Shown: piece by piece, positions 44,793-52,516 of the stretch
Layout: the number at the start of each line of letters is the position of its first letter
How positions within the stretch are numbered: the first letter of the stretch is position 1
From: a bacterium
GTDB taxonomy: Bacteria > Desulfobacterota_D > UBA1144
Assembly: GCA_002708105.2 (NCBI GenBank)
Contig: PAOQ02000009.1
Coordinates: 15,678 to 68,193, forward strand
Length of the DNA: 52,516 nt
Reading direction: 5' to 3'
Program-made: the position numbers and the translations under genes
Notes under the pieces: generated by a model
What the model saw: only the letters and a program-made list of their open reading frames with translations
The model's database searches: none
What the model was told of the DNA's origin: nothing

Positions 44793-47201
44793 TTACTTTA
44801 TTTTTCTTATTGATATCGCTCTTAAGTTTAGATCTGAATCAGTTTTCGTTTTTTTAAATATATGCACCCAGATCGCCTTTAATTTTCTTGCCGGTGCATC
44901 ATCCTTTAGAGAAAAAATAAAATTGTCCTTTTTCCTAAAATTTTTACCCCATTGAGTAATATTAAAATCAAAGTATTTTAAATTTGAATCAACTTCTTTA
45001 TTGCTAATAATCTTGATGCTATATTCCCCTTTTTTTAAGTCACTATGTATAGCAATCGATAAAACAGGTCCTACGTAATCTTTATCAATTAACATTTCAC
45101 CATTTTTCCATATAATTTCTGGATAGGTATTAATTTTATCATTTGAAAAGTAAAAGAATTCATTGTTCTGTAACCTTACAGGATCACATTCCATTTCTTC
45201 ATAACTACCCTTTTTATTTATCCGATTACTAATTAATGAACTATTTGTAGAGCATGGACTTGGAAAAATTCTTAGAATATTATTAATATCATCTTTTGTA
45301 ACTGTTTCTTTGGCAGTAATTTTATTTATTGGATTACCCTCAATAGGTGTAATTTTTAATGATTTATAATTTTGATTTACTAAACTAATATCAAAATAGG
45401 AGTATTCACCAAAATAAGAGTTTTCTTTACTTTCAACTAAGGGCTGCAAATTTAATTTCTTATCAAAATCATTTATCACGTTCACCCCATCATCAGCAAA
45501 ACCCTTTTTATTAACTATTATGCCCGTATAACCATAATATTTTGCATATTTAACCATATCTTCTAAATTCGAAACCATCGAACTTATTTGAGTATTGATT
45601 ACACACGCTGTTCCTTCTTTAAAAGCCATCCAACTAAATCTAGTTTTCTTATTAATCATTAAGTATGCCCATACGTCTCCATAAAAAGACCCATATGTAT
45701 GACGAGTTTCAGGGAAGCATCTATAAGGAATTTTTAAAATCATATCGTTATCATCTATTTTAGTGTTTAATTCATCATAAAATTGCTTTTGGGGTAAATA
45801 AACCGACTCTAAGTTGCCATATGGTGACTTGTTACCAAATGGAGAAGACAAGCCTCTAAAATCTAAAAGGGATAAAGCTATTATAGAAACAAAAAAAACA
45901 ACAAATAATCCTTTTGATACAACCGATAAGAAAAAATTTCTTCCAAAAATTGTCTCTTTAATTTTAGAGATATATTTAGCTCTAATTTTATCAAAAATAA
46001 TTGCACCAACTATTAATGATATACATCCAATCCAAGGAGTAACTCTGTAATGTGAGCCAAGGACCATAAAGTCAGTAAATAAATAAAATGCCGTTATTAT
46101 ACCCCCACGATAGAAAAGAATTAAAATGAAGATTAATAGGATTCCTAGAAATTTTATCTTTTTGCCATAACTATCTTTTACGTTTTTAAATGAATAAAAG
46201 ATTGCCGTACAAAACGAAAGAATCCCAATAATACCTAGATAAGAAGAAAGGAAATTTATCCTTATTTCCGTATTATCATTATATAGATCGCTTATAAATC
46301 TAAAGTAATTAATCAGATGGTCTGCTACAGGAACAAAGAATTCCACAATTGAAATCCCATAAACAGTTGAATGTGCAAAGTTTCTAGTCATATAATCATA
46401 GGTAAAATAACTATCAGATTTAAACATAATATGTGGATAAATATTAAAAATTAAAGTCAATATACCGATAAAGAAAAAAAATAGAAAAACTTTGAGTCTT
46501 GAATTATTTTTTTCAAATGAGAATAGTTCTCTGAAAATTATAAAAACTAGTACTAAGAAAAAATAAAAGGAATTATAAGCGCTAAGAGACATGCCGAGAA
46601 AAATTACTACAACTGCAATGAATATTTCCTTTTTTAAGAGAATGCTCTTTATAGATTGACTTGAGTAATCCTTATTCTGAAAATAAAAAACTAAACCTAT
46701 CAACAAAGGAATACCAACATTATTTATTTGAACCGATGTATGGATATGATGAACAGTTATAAATGGAATAAAAGCATATAAAGTTCCAAAACCAAGAGCA
46801 ATTAAAACCGATGTTTTAAAATAAAATCTTAGCGACAAATACATCATTAGTGCGCAGACCGGAAAAAGTGAATAATAATAAGTCTCATAAATTTCGAGTA
46901 TATTCGGTTTAAAAATACCAATTATGAAATAGTAAAGTCCAAGTACAGCTTGCCTCCAAGGCCAGAAGTCATGAGAAATACTTAAGGGTGCGCCCATGCC
47001 AGGATTTGCATATACTGAGCTAAAAATGCTCTCTTTAAATAATTTCATGTAAGTAAGTTCCCATGCAGCATCAGAATGAAGTGAATAATCTAAGAAATGA
47101 TTGCCAACCATATAGCCAATTAAAAAATAGGCAATAAAGGGAGAAAAGAGTATTGCAACTAATTCTTTTAAATTCGAAAAATTCTTTTCACCTTTAAACA
47201 T
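44793..47201 (-). CDS. large polytopic membrane protein, GT-C-like (paralogue 2)
   Basis: 802 aa. About 10-13 hydrophobic segments occupy residues 15-430, followed by a ~370-residue extracytoplasmic-type domain. The first loop carries HFLDYSLHSDAAWELTY and GMGAPLSISHDFWPWRQ, then later GSHYRVTPWI and EGTACVINTQISSM. A large acidic first loop with a following membrane bundle resembles GT-C glycosyltransferases/YfhO-like proteins, so a lipid-linked sugar transfer role is inferred, not shown. It is clearly paralogous to the gene just upstream, whose stop overlaps this ATG (TAATG). RBS GGAG at 7 nt. Confidence 0.8.
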   Translation of the reverse strand: MFKGEKNFSNLKELVAILFSPFIAYFLIGYMVGNHFLDYSLHSDAAWELTYMKLFKESIFSSVYANPGMGAPLSISHDFWPWRQAVLGLYYFIIGIFKPNILEIYETYYYSLFPVCALMMYLSLRFYFKTSVLIALGFGTLYAFIPFITVHHIHTSVQINNVGIPLLIGLVFYFQNKDYSSQSIKSILLKKEIFIAVVVIFLGMSLSAYNSFYFFLVLVFIIFRELFSFEKNNSRLKVFLFFFFIGILTLIFNIYPHIMFKSDSYFTYDYMTRNFAHSTVYGISIVEFFVPVADHLINYFRFISDLYNDNTEIRINFLSSYLGIIGILSFCTAIFYSFKNVKDSYGKKIKFLGILLIFILILFYRGGIITAFYLFTDFMVLGSHYRVTPWIGCISLIVGAIIFDKIRAKYISKIKETIFGRNFFLSVVSKGLFVVFFVSIIALSLLDFRGLSSPFGNKSPYGNLESVYLPQKQFYDELNTKIDDNDMILKIPYRCFPETRHTYGSFYGDVWAYLMINKKTRFSWMAFKEGTACVINTQISSMVSNLEDMVKYAKYYGYTGIIVNKKGFADDGVNVINDFDKKLNLQPLVESKENSYFGEYSYFDISLVNQNYKSLKITPIEGNPINKITAKETVTKDDINNILRIFPSPCSTNSSLISNRINKKGSYEEMECDPVRLQNNEFFYFSNDKINTYPEIIWKNGEMLIDKDYVGPVLSIAIHSDLKKGEYSIKIISNKEVDSNLKYFDFNITQWGKNFRKKDNFIFSLKDDAPARKLKAIWVHIFKKTKTDSDLNLRAISIRKIK

Positions 47202-49597
47202 TAATTTTCTCCCTGAATTCTCCTAATTGTTATAGATTTCAAATTAATATCATTTAATAACTGAATGTCTTTTCTTACAACAATAACTATAGGTTTTAAT
47301 CTGGTCCCCTTAACATTATTTACAAGTTCAAACTTCAATTTATTTTTTACAGAAAAACTATTTCCCCAATGAGTGGCATCAATAGATAAAGAATCAATAT
47401 CTAAAATTTTACCATTATTATCTTTTGGAATAACTTCATAGATTCCAGCATCGATATGACTAGATAAATGAACCGAAAGAATAGGTCCGATATATTGGCT
47501 CTTAACTTTGATCATCCCGTTGTCAGTATTAATTGTTGGGAAGGGTAAAATTCTATCGTCAACAAAATGAAAAAAATCTTTATTGTACAAAGAACGGCCA
47601 TCGCAATTATCTGAATTAAATTTACCAAACTCATCAAGTCCCTGAAGAGCTATAGTGCCTTCTTCGTCAACGCAGGGGCTTGGGAATATTTGTGATATTT
47701 CCTGAATTTCACTTCTACTAATAAAACTATCTTTTTTAATTAATATTTCATTAAGTGCGTCGCTTTCAATAGGGGTAATTTTTATTTTTGGGAACTCACT
47801 CTTTACTATAGTAATATCATAATATAAATAAGTTGAGTCAATTAATGGGGTTAAATTAAATTTTTCTTTAAGTTGGCTTGCAACACTATTTCCCTGATCA
47901 ATAAAACCTCTCTTTTCTAGTATTAATCCTGTATAGCCATAATACGTTGAATATTTAATCATCTTCATTACATCGTCAGACAACGAACTTAGCTGACTAT
48001 TGATACTGCATGCTGTTCCCTCAACTAATGACATAGCCGAGAATCGTGATTCCTTATTGATTAACAAATATGACCAAAGATTTCTGTAATTTGTTCCATA
48101 AATATCTTTTGTTTCTTGAAAACATACATAAGGAATTTGAAGTATCATGTCTTCATCACTGATAACTTGATTTAATTTTGTATAAAAATTTTTTTCATCT
48201 TCATATCTTTGGTCTTTCTTTGGAATATCCTTTTTATTAAAATATGGCCTAGTTCCTCTAAAATCCAACAAAGAAAATGACACAATTGATATTAAAATTA
48301 AGAATGAAATACCTTTTAAGTAGGGCTTAGTAAATTCCTTAACAAGAAAATTACTCCTCATGCTTTTGTTATATAAATAATCTAGAATCAATCCTCCGCT
48401 AATTAACGAGAGACATAGAACCCATGGAGTTATTCTATAATTCGACCCTAATACAAGAAGATCCGTATAAAGGTAAAAGGTTGTCAGCAATCCTCCTCTA
48501 ACAAATATTAATATCAGAAAAATTAATAGAGCTCCAATGAATGCAATTTTTTTTGGAAAAATACTTTCTGATTTATTTCTTTTGAAAAAAAATATTATTG
48601 AAACTATAAAAGAGGAAATACCAAAGATGCCTAGATATGAAATATTAAAAAACTCTCTAATTAGAGTTCCCTGGGAATAAAGCTGATTATAAAACTTAAA
48701 AGAATCAAATACATGATTCTTAATGGGGATAAAAAAATCAATAATAGAGACTGAATAAAGAGTTGTATGTACAAAATTCCTCGACATAAAATCAAAGATA
48801 AAATGAGATTGTGATTTAAAAGCTAAATGAGGTAAAACATTAAATAAAATTGCTAATAAATTAACTGTAATCAATAATGAGATTAAAATAATTCTATTGT
48901 AATCCCTTTCTGAACAAATAAATTGCCTAAGTAATATAAAAACAAGTAAAACTCCTGAGTAAAAAGCACTGAATAAACTCATTGTTACACTTCCAAAGAT
49001 AATTATTGAGGAAGCAATAAAAGTTTTTGATTTAAATATTTCGGAAATTTTGTAGGATTTAAGATCCTTAAAGTTTATATGAAACAACATGCCTAAAACC
49101 AAGGGCACCAGTATTGTTCCTGCTAAGACTGTAGCATGCTGAATATTATGAGAAAACATAAAGGGCATAAAAGGATAGATTAGACTTAATCCCAAAGAAA
49201 TAAGATTGGGAAGTTTAATAAAATGCCTTAATGATAAAAACATTGAAAGCGCTAAAATAGGAAAAAGTGAATAATAAAATATTTGATATATCTGAAATAT
49301 ATCTTTCTCAAACAAGCTTATAATAAAATAATAAGTTCCTATACCAATATTTCGCCAAGGCCAATAATTTTGATCAGAAACTAAAGGGGCACCCATTAAA
49401 GGATTATCAAATATATGGTTTGTAATACCTGAGACATATAGCTTTAAATAAGAAAGCTCAATTGTCGTGTCATAATTAGATAAAAAGATATAATCTAAGA
49501 AATGAATCCCGGCAATATATTTTATTAGCAAAAGCGAAATTACTGGAGCTAAAAAATAGCATATCTCGGTGCTATATTTACGAAAAAAGCTTTGCAT
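47201..49597 (-). CDS. large polytopic membrane protein, GT-C-like (paralogue 1)
   Basis: About 798 aa, with the same architecture as its downstream neighbour. An N-terminal helix is followed by HFLDYIFLSNYDTTIELSY and LMGAPLVSDQNYWPWRN. Many membrane helices reach to ~430, with GSNYRITPWV near their end. The soluble C-terminal domain has EGTACSINSQLSSL, KYSTYYGYTGLILEKRGF and IFPSPCVDEEG, each matched in the paralogue. The track uses GTG 49615. The ATG at 49597 aligns better with the paralogue's N-terminus, though neither has a clear RBS. It starts 32 bp after the photolyase gene. Tandem duplication is evident and the substrate is unknown. Confidence 0.8.
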   Translation of the reverse strand: MQSFFRKYSTEICYFLAPVISLLLIKYIAGIHFLDYIFLSNYDTTIELSYLKLYVSGITNHIFDNPLMGAPLVSDQNYWPWRNIGIGTYYFIISLFEKDIFQIYQIFYYSLFPILALSMFLSLRHFIKLPNLISLGLSLIYPFMPFMFSHNIQHATVLAGTILVPLVLGMLFHINFKDLKSYKISEIFKSKTFIASSIIIFGSVTMSLFSAFYSGVLLVFILLRQFICSERDYNRIILISLLITVNLLAILFNVLPHLAFKSQSHFIFDFMSRNFVHTTLYSVSIIDFFIPIKNHVFDSFKFYNQLYSQGTLIREFFNISYLGIFGISSFIVSIIFFFKRNKSESIFPKKIAFIGALLIFLILIFVRGGLLTTFYLYTDLLVLGSNYRITPWVLCLSLISGGLILDYLYNKSMRSNFLVKEFTKPYLKGISFLILISIVSFSLLDFRGTRPYFNKKDIPKKDQRYEDEKNFYTKLNQVISDEDMILQIPYVCFQETKDIYGTNYRNLWSYLLINKESRFSAMSLVEGTACSINSQLSSLSDDVMKMIKYSTYYGYTGLILEKRGFIDQGNSVASQLKEKFNLTPLIDSTYLYYDITIVKSEFPKIKITPIESDALNEILIKKDSFISRSEIQEISQIFPSPCVDEEGTIALQGLDEFGKFNSDNCDGRSLYNKDFFHFVDDRILPFPTINTDNGMIKVKSQYIGPILSVHLSSHIDAGIYEVIPKDNNGKILDIDSLSIDATHWGNSFSVKNKLKFELVNNVKGTRLKPIVIVVRKDIQLLNDINLKSITIRRIQGEN

Positions 49598-49629
49598 ACT
49601 TGAAGATATTACCACATTGAATTTATTGA

Positions 49630-51069
49630 TTAAGCTTTAATTCGAATAGTAGAGAATGCCTCTAAAGCTCTATCTCTGGAATCTCTAAGGTCAACAATAG
49701 GGTTTGGATATTCTTTTCCTAAAGTTATGTTTGCTGTTTCCAATATTTCAATTGGTGCATCCCAGGGGCTATATAAATATTTAATAGGTAAATCTTTTAA
49801 TTCGGGGACAAACTTTTTAATATATAATCCCTCGGGATCAAATCTACTACCTTGCATAACAGGGTTAAAAATTCTGAAATATGGAGCAGCGTCTGCACCT
49901 GAGCCTGCTACCCATTGCCAGCTCGCGCTATTGCTTGCCAAATCGGCGTCGATTAAACAATCCCAAAACCATTTCTCGCCCTCATGCCAATGCTGTAAAA
50001 GGTTCTTTACTAAAAAGGATCCCACTATCATTCTAACTCTATTATGCATATATCCTGTTTGCCAAAGCTCTCTCATCCCAGCATCAACTATTGGATATCC
50101 AGTTATTCCTTTTTGCCATTTTTCAATAAAGTTTTTATTTTCTTTCCAGGGAAAATTATCAAATTTTTTCTGAAGATTTTCCCTAGGTAATCCAGGGAAA
50201 TGATAAAGCAAATTGTAAGAAAATTCTCTCCAACCTAACTCACTTAAAAAATGGTCCAAATCAGTCTTTATATTCTTTATATCCTTTTTAGCTGAAGCCT
50301 TATACCAAACCTCATTTGGTGAAATTTCACCAAAATGAATGTGAGGTGAAAGCTGTGAAACATTTCTTTTAGAAGGAAAATTTCTACCTTCTTTATAACC
50401 CTGAAGGCCGTTCTCTAAAAAAGTATCTAATTTTTTATAGGCACCAATCTCGCCTGGATCCCATATTGCCTCCATTTGGTCATACCAATTATATTTCGGA
50501 AGTAAATCTAAATCGCCTAATTCTAAACTTTTAATATCATCGATAATCAAGGAATCTATATTCGGCTTTAATAAAGGCTCCCTGGGTGGACGGTGCATTA
50601 AACAACCCTTTTTATAAAAAGGGGTAAATACTTTATATGGTGTTTTATCAGACTTTAATATTTCCCATGGTTCCCATAGCAACGCAGAATTGAAAGTTTC
50701 TACCTCGATTCCTTTTTTAATAAAAAAATTCTTTATTTCTGTATCTCTTTTAATTCTCCATGGTTCATAGCATCTGTTCCAAAAAACTCCTTTAATATTA
50801 AACCTATCTACTAAATCATTTAAGATTTCTAAAGGATTTCCCTTATAAAAAGACAGTTTCTTATTAATGGTATTGCTTAGTTTATTCAAAGAATTATTAA
50901 GCCACCATCGACTAGCGGCACCAATTCTATCCTGTCCACTATTTATATCATCTAATATATACACAGGCAGTGTATTTTTATATTGTAAGGATTTAATTAA
51001 TCCTGGGTTGTCTGAAATACGTAAATCTTGTCTAAACCAAAAAATTGATATACCAGAATTATCACTCAC
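49630..51069 (-). CDS. phrB: deoxyribodipyrimidine photolyase
   Basis: FAD-dependent, light-driven repair of cyclobutane pyrimidine dimers. The N-terminal antenna domain starts ISIFWFRQDLRISDNPGL. The FAD-binding core has TGYPIVDAGMRELWQTGYMH, NRVRMIVGSFLVKNLL, WFWDCLIDADLASNSASWQW and ADAAPYFRIFNPVMQG, including the tryptophans of the electron-transfer chain. 479 aa is full length, class I. The start codon is GTG (51069). It is divergent from the AlkA-type gene across 56 bp, forming a small DNA-repair locus. This implies life in lit environments. Confidence 0.95.
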   Translation of the reverse strand: MSDNSGISIFWFRQDLRISDNPGLIKSLQYKNTLPVYILDDINSGQDRIGAASRWWLNNSLNKLSNTINKKLSFYKGNPLEILNDLVDRFNIKGVFWNRCYEPWRIKRDTEIKNFFIKKGIEVETFNSALLWEPWEILKSDKTPYKVFTPFYKKGCLMHRPPREPLLKPNIDSLIIDDIKSLELGDLDLLPKYNWYDQMEAIWDPGEIGAYKKLDTFLENGLQGYKEGRNFPSKRNVSQLSPHIHFGEISPNEVWYKASAKKDIKNIKTDLDHFLSELGWREFSYNLLYHFPGLPRENLQKKFDNFPWKENKNFIEKWQKGITGYPIVDAGMRELWQTGYMHNRVRMIVGSFLVKNLLQHWHEGEKWFWDCLIDADLASNSASWQWVAGSGADAAPYFRIFNPVMQGSRFDPEGLYIKKFVPELKDLPIKYLYSPWDAPIEILETANITLGKEYPNPIVDLRDSRDRALEAFSTIRIKA

Positions 51070-51125
51070 ATTAAGAATATAACTAATTTATGTTCAAAAT
51101 TATTTAATTAGCTAAAATATTAAAT

Positions 51126-51743
51126 ATGATTGAACCTGCTTATTGGAATCAAGCAAAAAAATATCTTTCAAAAAAAGATAAGAAATTAAATGAAATAATA
51201 AATTCATTCGATGGCCACTTGAAGTCTAAAAAGAATCCATTCTACTCACTATGTAAATCTATAATCGGCCAACAAATATCTGTTCAATCTGCTGAATCTG
51301 TATGGAAAAGACTATCAAAAAAATCCAAAAGAATTACTCCTATAAATATAAATAATCTAAAGAAGGATGAAATACGAAGCTGTGGAGTTACAAGACAAAA
51401 AACTGAATACTTAAAGCTCTTATCACAAAACTTTCTAAACAAGAATTTCTCCCCTTCAAAACTGAAAGCCTTAAATGATGAAGAAGCAATATTATACCTT
51501 TGCGAGAATAAAGGTATTGGAAAATGGACAGCTGAAATGTATTTAATTTTTAATCAAAATAGACAAAATATTTTTCCTATTCAGGACATTGGTTTGCTGA
51601 AAGCCATATCAAAAAACTACAATACTGATTATCCACCAGACAGTAAAAGTCTTGAAAGATTTAAAGCAAGATGGTCTCCATATTGCACAGTTGCAACTTG
51701 GTATATGTGGAGAAGTGTAGATCCTGTTCCAGTAGAATATTAG
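51126..51743 (+). CDS. DNA-3-methyladenine glycosylase II (AlkA-like HhH-GPD)
   Basis: Base-excision glycosylase removing alkylated purines. The core HhH-GPD motif is LCENKGIGKWTAEMYLIFNQ followed by FPIQDIGLLKAI with the catalytic Asp. PFYSLCKSIIGQQISVQSAE is the usual preceding helix pair, and RWSPYCTVATWYMWR closes the domain. 205 aa corresponds to the short Mag/AlkA type without the N-terminal AlkA domain. It is divergent from photolyase and its stop is 3 bp from the convergent CDGSH gene. Confidence 0.93.
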   Translation: MIEPAYWNQAKKYLSKKDKKLNEIINSFDGHLKSKKNPFYSLCKSIIGQQISVQSAESVWKRLSKKSKRITPININNLKKDEIRSCGVTRQKTEYLKLLSQNFLNKNFSPSKLKALNDEEAILYLCENKGIGKWTAEMYLIFNQNRQNIFPIQDIGLLKAISKNYNTDYPPDSKSLERFKARWSPYCTVATWYMWRSVDPVPVEY

Positions 51744-51746
51744 TGT

Positions 51747-51983
51747 TTAAAGTTGTGAATGAGAACCATCACATAAAACTTGATTGGATGTATTCTTACA
51801 ACCACAGAAATAAACTTTTTTAGATTCTGTAGCTTCATACTTTAGCGGTCTAAAATTTGTACCTTTATGAGAGCCATCACAAAAGGGCTGGCTCTCACTT
51901 AAGCCACAAGAGCAGTAATAATATGTTTTACCGCTTTCGACCTCTACCGGGAACGGGGATTTTTGGACAATTTTTGCTTCCAT
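51747..51983 (-). CDS. double CDGSH iron-sulfur domain protein
   Basis: 78 aa with two complete CDGSH units. Unit one uses C24, C26, C35 and H39 (YYCSCGLSESQPFCDGSHKG) and unit two uses C60, C62, C71 and H75 (YFCGCKNTSNQVLCDGSHS). Each three-Cys one-His set binds a redox-active [2Fe-2S] cluster in studied members, so the protein is expected to carry two clusters per chain. It has no export signal. Partner and pathway are unknown. It is convergent with the AlkA-type gene. Confidence 0.92.
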   Translation of the reverse strand: MEAKIVQKSPFPVEVESGKTYYYCSCGLSESQPFCDGSHKGTNFRPLKYEATESKKVYFCGCKNTSNQVLCDGSHSQL

Positions 51984-52067
51984 ATGTTTAAGTTAACCAT
52001 ATTTACAAAAAAATCAATACTTTAGGGTACTTATATGGACATCACAGGTCCATAATTAATACAAAAT

Positions 52068-52205
52068 CTAGTTTTCAGTCCCATCAATAACTCGAATTGT
52101 TATAATCTTATTATCAATATTCGAATATTGATAGGCCAGTTGAACATTAAGAAGCACCAGACTAATACCAATAATCCCTAATAGTAATTTATAAACTTTA
52201 TCCAT
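52068..52205 (-). CDS. 45-aa single-span membrane microprotein
   Basis: Too short for the ORF track. Read on the minus strand from ATG 52205 to TAG 52068 it encodes MDKVYKLLLGIIGISLVLLN followed by VQLAYQYSNIDNKIITIRVI and a short polar tail. One clear hydrophobic helix at about 6-24 has a positive N-terminus, suggesting N-in topology with the C-terminal 20 residues outside or periplasmic. GGAG lies 9 nt before the ATG. No family recognised. Confidence 0.58.
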   Translation of the reverse strand: MDKVYKLLLGIIGISLVLLNVQLAYQYSNIDNKIITIRVIDGTEN

Positions 52206-52291
52206 AACAAATGACTCCTTTAATTTTAAATCTAACGATTCTTTTAAAAATATAAATAGTTGTTAAAGAATAATATCATTCCCACTTACAA

Positions 52292-52391
52292 GTATAGGGG
52301 GAAAAAACCTCTTATACCACCTATTAATAGGGGCGAATATGAGGTCGTTTTTATTTTGAAGGGATTTCCTAGTTTTTACCTAGTAAAAACT
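52292..52391 (+). ncRNA. hairpin-rich non-coding stretch, candidate structured RNA
   Basis: Three inverted repeats follow each other within 100 nt in the ~229-base gap between the 45-aa gene and the partial gene at the edge. The first is a 10-bp stem GTATAGGGGG / CCTCTTATAC (two G-U pairs) closed by an A6 loop at 52292-52317. The second is the palindrome CCTATTAATAGG at 52320-52331. The third is a 9-bp perfect stem AGTTTTTAC / GTAAAAACT with a 3-nt loop at 52371-52391. The first stem pairs fully only as plus-strand RNA (the minus sense gives A-C mismatches). No known RNA family is recognised. Confidence 0.35.
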
Positions 52392-52434
52392 TTACTACTA
52401 ATGCATTTAAAAAAAAGTTTACATGTACCTTGTA

Positions 52435-52516
52435 TCAATCTTGGTCTCTTTTTAATTCTTCATATACTTTTTTTAACTTAAAAATCTTATCTTCAGATAC
52501 GGTAACAGCGGAGATA
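52435..52516 (-). CDS. C-terminal end of a gene entering from the right edge
   Basis: The minus strand is open from the window edge to a TGA at 52435-52437 and encodes ISAVTVSEDKIFKLKKVYEE followed by LKRDQD. The residue mix (charged, amphipathic helix) looks like genuine coding sequence rather than the adjacent AT-rich non-coding DNA. The start and most of the gene lie outside the window, so no function can be assigned. Confidence 0.45.
   Translation of the reverse strand, partial: ISAVTVSEDKIFKLKKVYEELKRDQD

Noticed and set aside
52260-52481. 73-aa plus-strand ORF near the right edge
   Set aside because: No RBS and a low-complexity hydrophobic tail. It spans the inverted repeats and overlaps the coding-like minus-strand frame at the edge.

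Overview
The window is a gene-dense, AT-rich (roughly 30 % G+C by eye) stretch of a bacterial chromosome with very short intergenic gaps and many start/stop overlaps. This is the look of a streamlined, probably aquatic Gram-negative bacterium. No transposase, integrase, prophage or CRISPR array is visible. The neighbourhoods are proteobacterial in type: rpsU-dnaG-rpoD, tig-clpP-clpX-lon, and rpoN-ptsN-hprK-EIIA(Man). Two runs, ilvB-ilvH-ilvC-psd-pssA and nnr-tsaE-lysC-cimA, recall the former Deltaproteobacteria. I place it as 'proteobacterial-grade, possibly delta-like' and no more precisely.

Layout. 1-3518: a 5S rRNA running off the left edge, directly behind the macromolecular synthesis operon (rpsU, dnaG, rpoD). 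3574-8952: transketolase, then divergent enolase, leuC and leuD. 9036-12820: sigma-54 with a nitrogen-type PTS control cluster (ptsN, a kinase-domain-only hprK, a mannose-type EIIA), an unknown 107-aa protein and a HAD phosphatase. 12810-15780: crotonyl-CoA carboxylase/reductase, trpS, trmH. 15826-17618: tRNA-Arg, -Ser, -Asp and -Val with a DUF4301 gene inserted among them. 17656-23481: lon, clpX, clpP, tig and tRNA-Leu. 23550-33764: M16 peptidase, pssA, psd, ilvC, ilvH, ilvB, tsaB, recA and cinA, all on the minus strand. 33847-41925: an enoyl-ACP-reductase-like SDR and cysS, an opposing radical SAM gene, then nnrED, tsaE, lysC and cimA. 41906-44757: a MerR-type regulator, an unknown gene, coaX, an operon of three tiny proteins and a 91-aa unknown. 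44793-52516: two tandem paralogous polytopic membrane proteins, photolyase, AlkA-type glycosylase, a double-CDGSH protein, a 45-aa membrane microprotein, a hairpin-rich non-coding stretch and the tail of one more gene.

How the genes fit together. Branched-chain amino acid synthesis is spread over three sites: cimA supplies 2-oxobutyrate through citramalate, leuCD serves both the citramalate and leucine branches, and ilvBHC makes the common dihydroxy acids. lysC opens the aspartate family. Protein quality control (trigger factor, ClpXP, Lon), information processing (RpoD, RpoN, DnaG, RecA, S21, TrpS, CysS, TsaB, TsaE, TrmH), phosphatidylethanolamine synthesis (Pss, Psd) and DNA damage repair (Phr, AlkA) fill most of the rest.

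Most notable oddities. ClpP carries Asn instead of Asp in its catalytic triad. The acetolactate synthase large subunit has lost the thiamine-diphosphate/Mg GDG motif and its C-terminal tail. The 5S rRNA gene follows rpoD rather than a 23S gene. HprK lacks its N-terminal domain and no HPr or EI gene is nearby. Two large tandem membrane paralogues and a three-gene operon of very small, unrecognised proteins stand out. A run of three inverted repeats near the right edge may encode a structured RNA.
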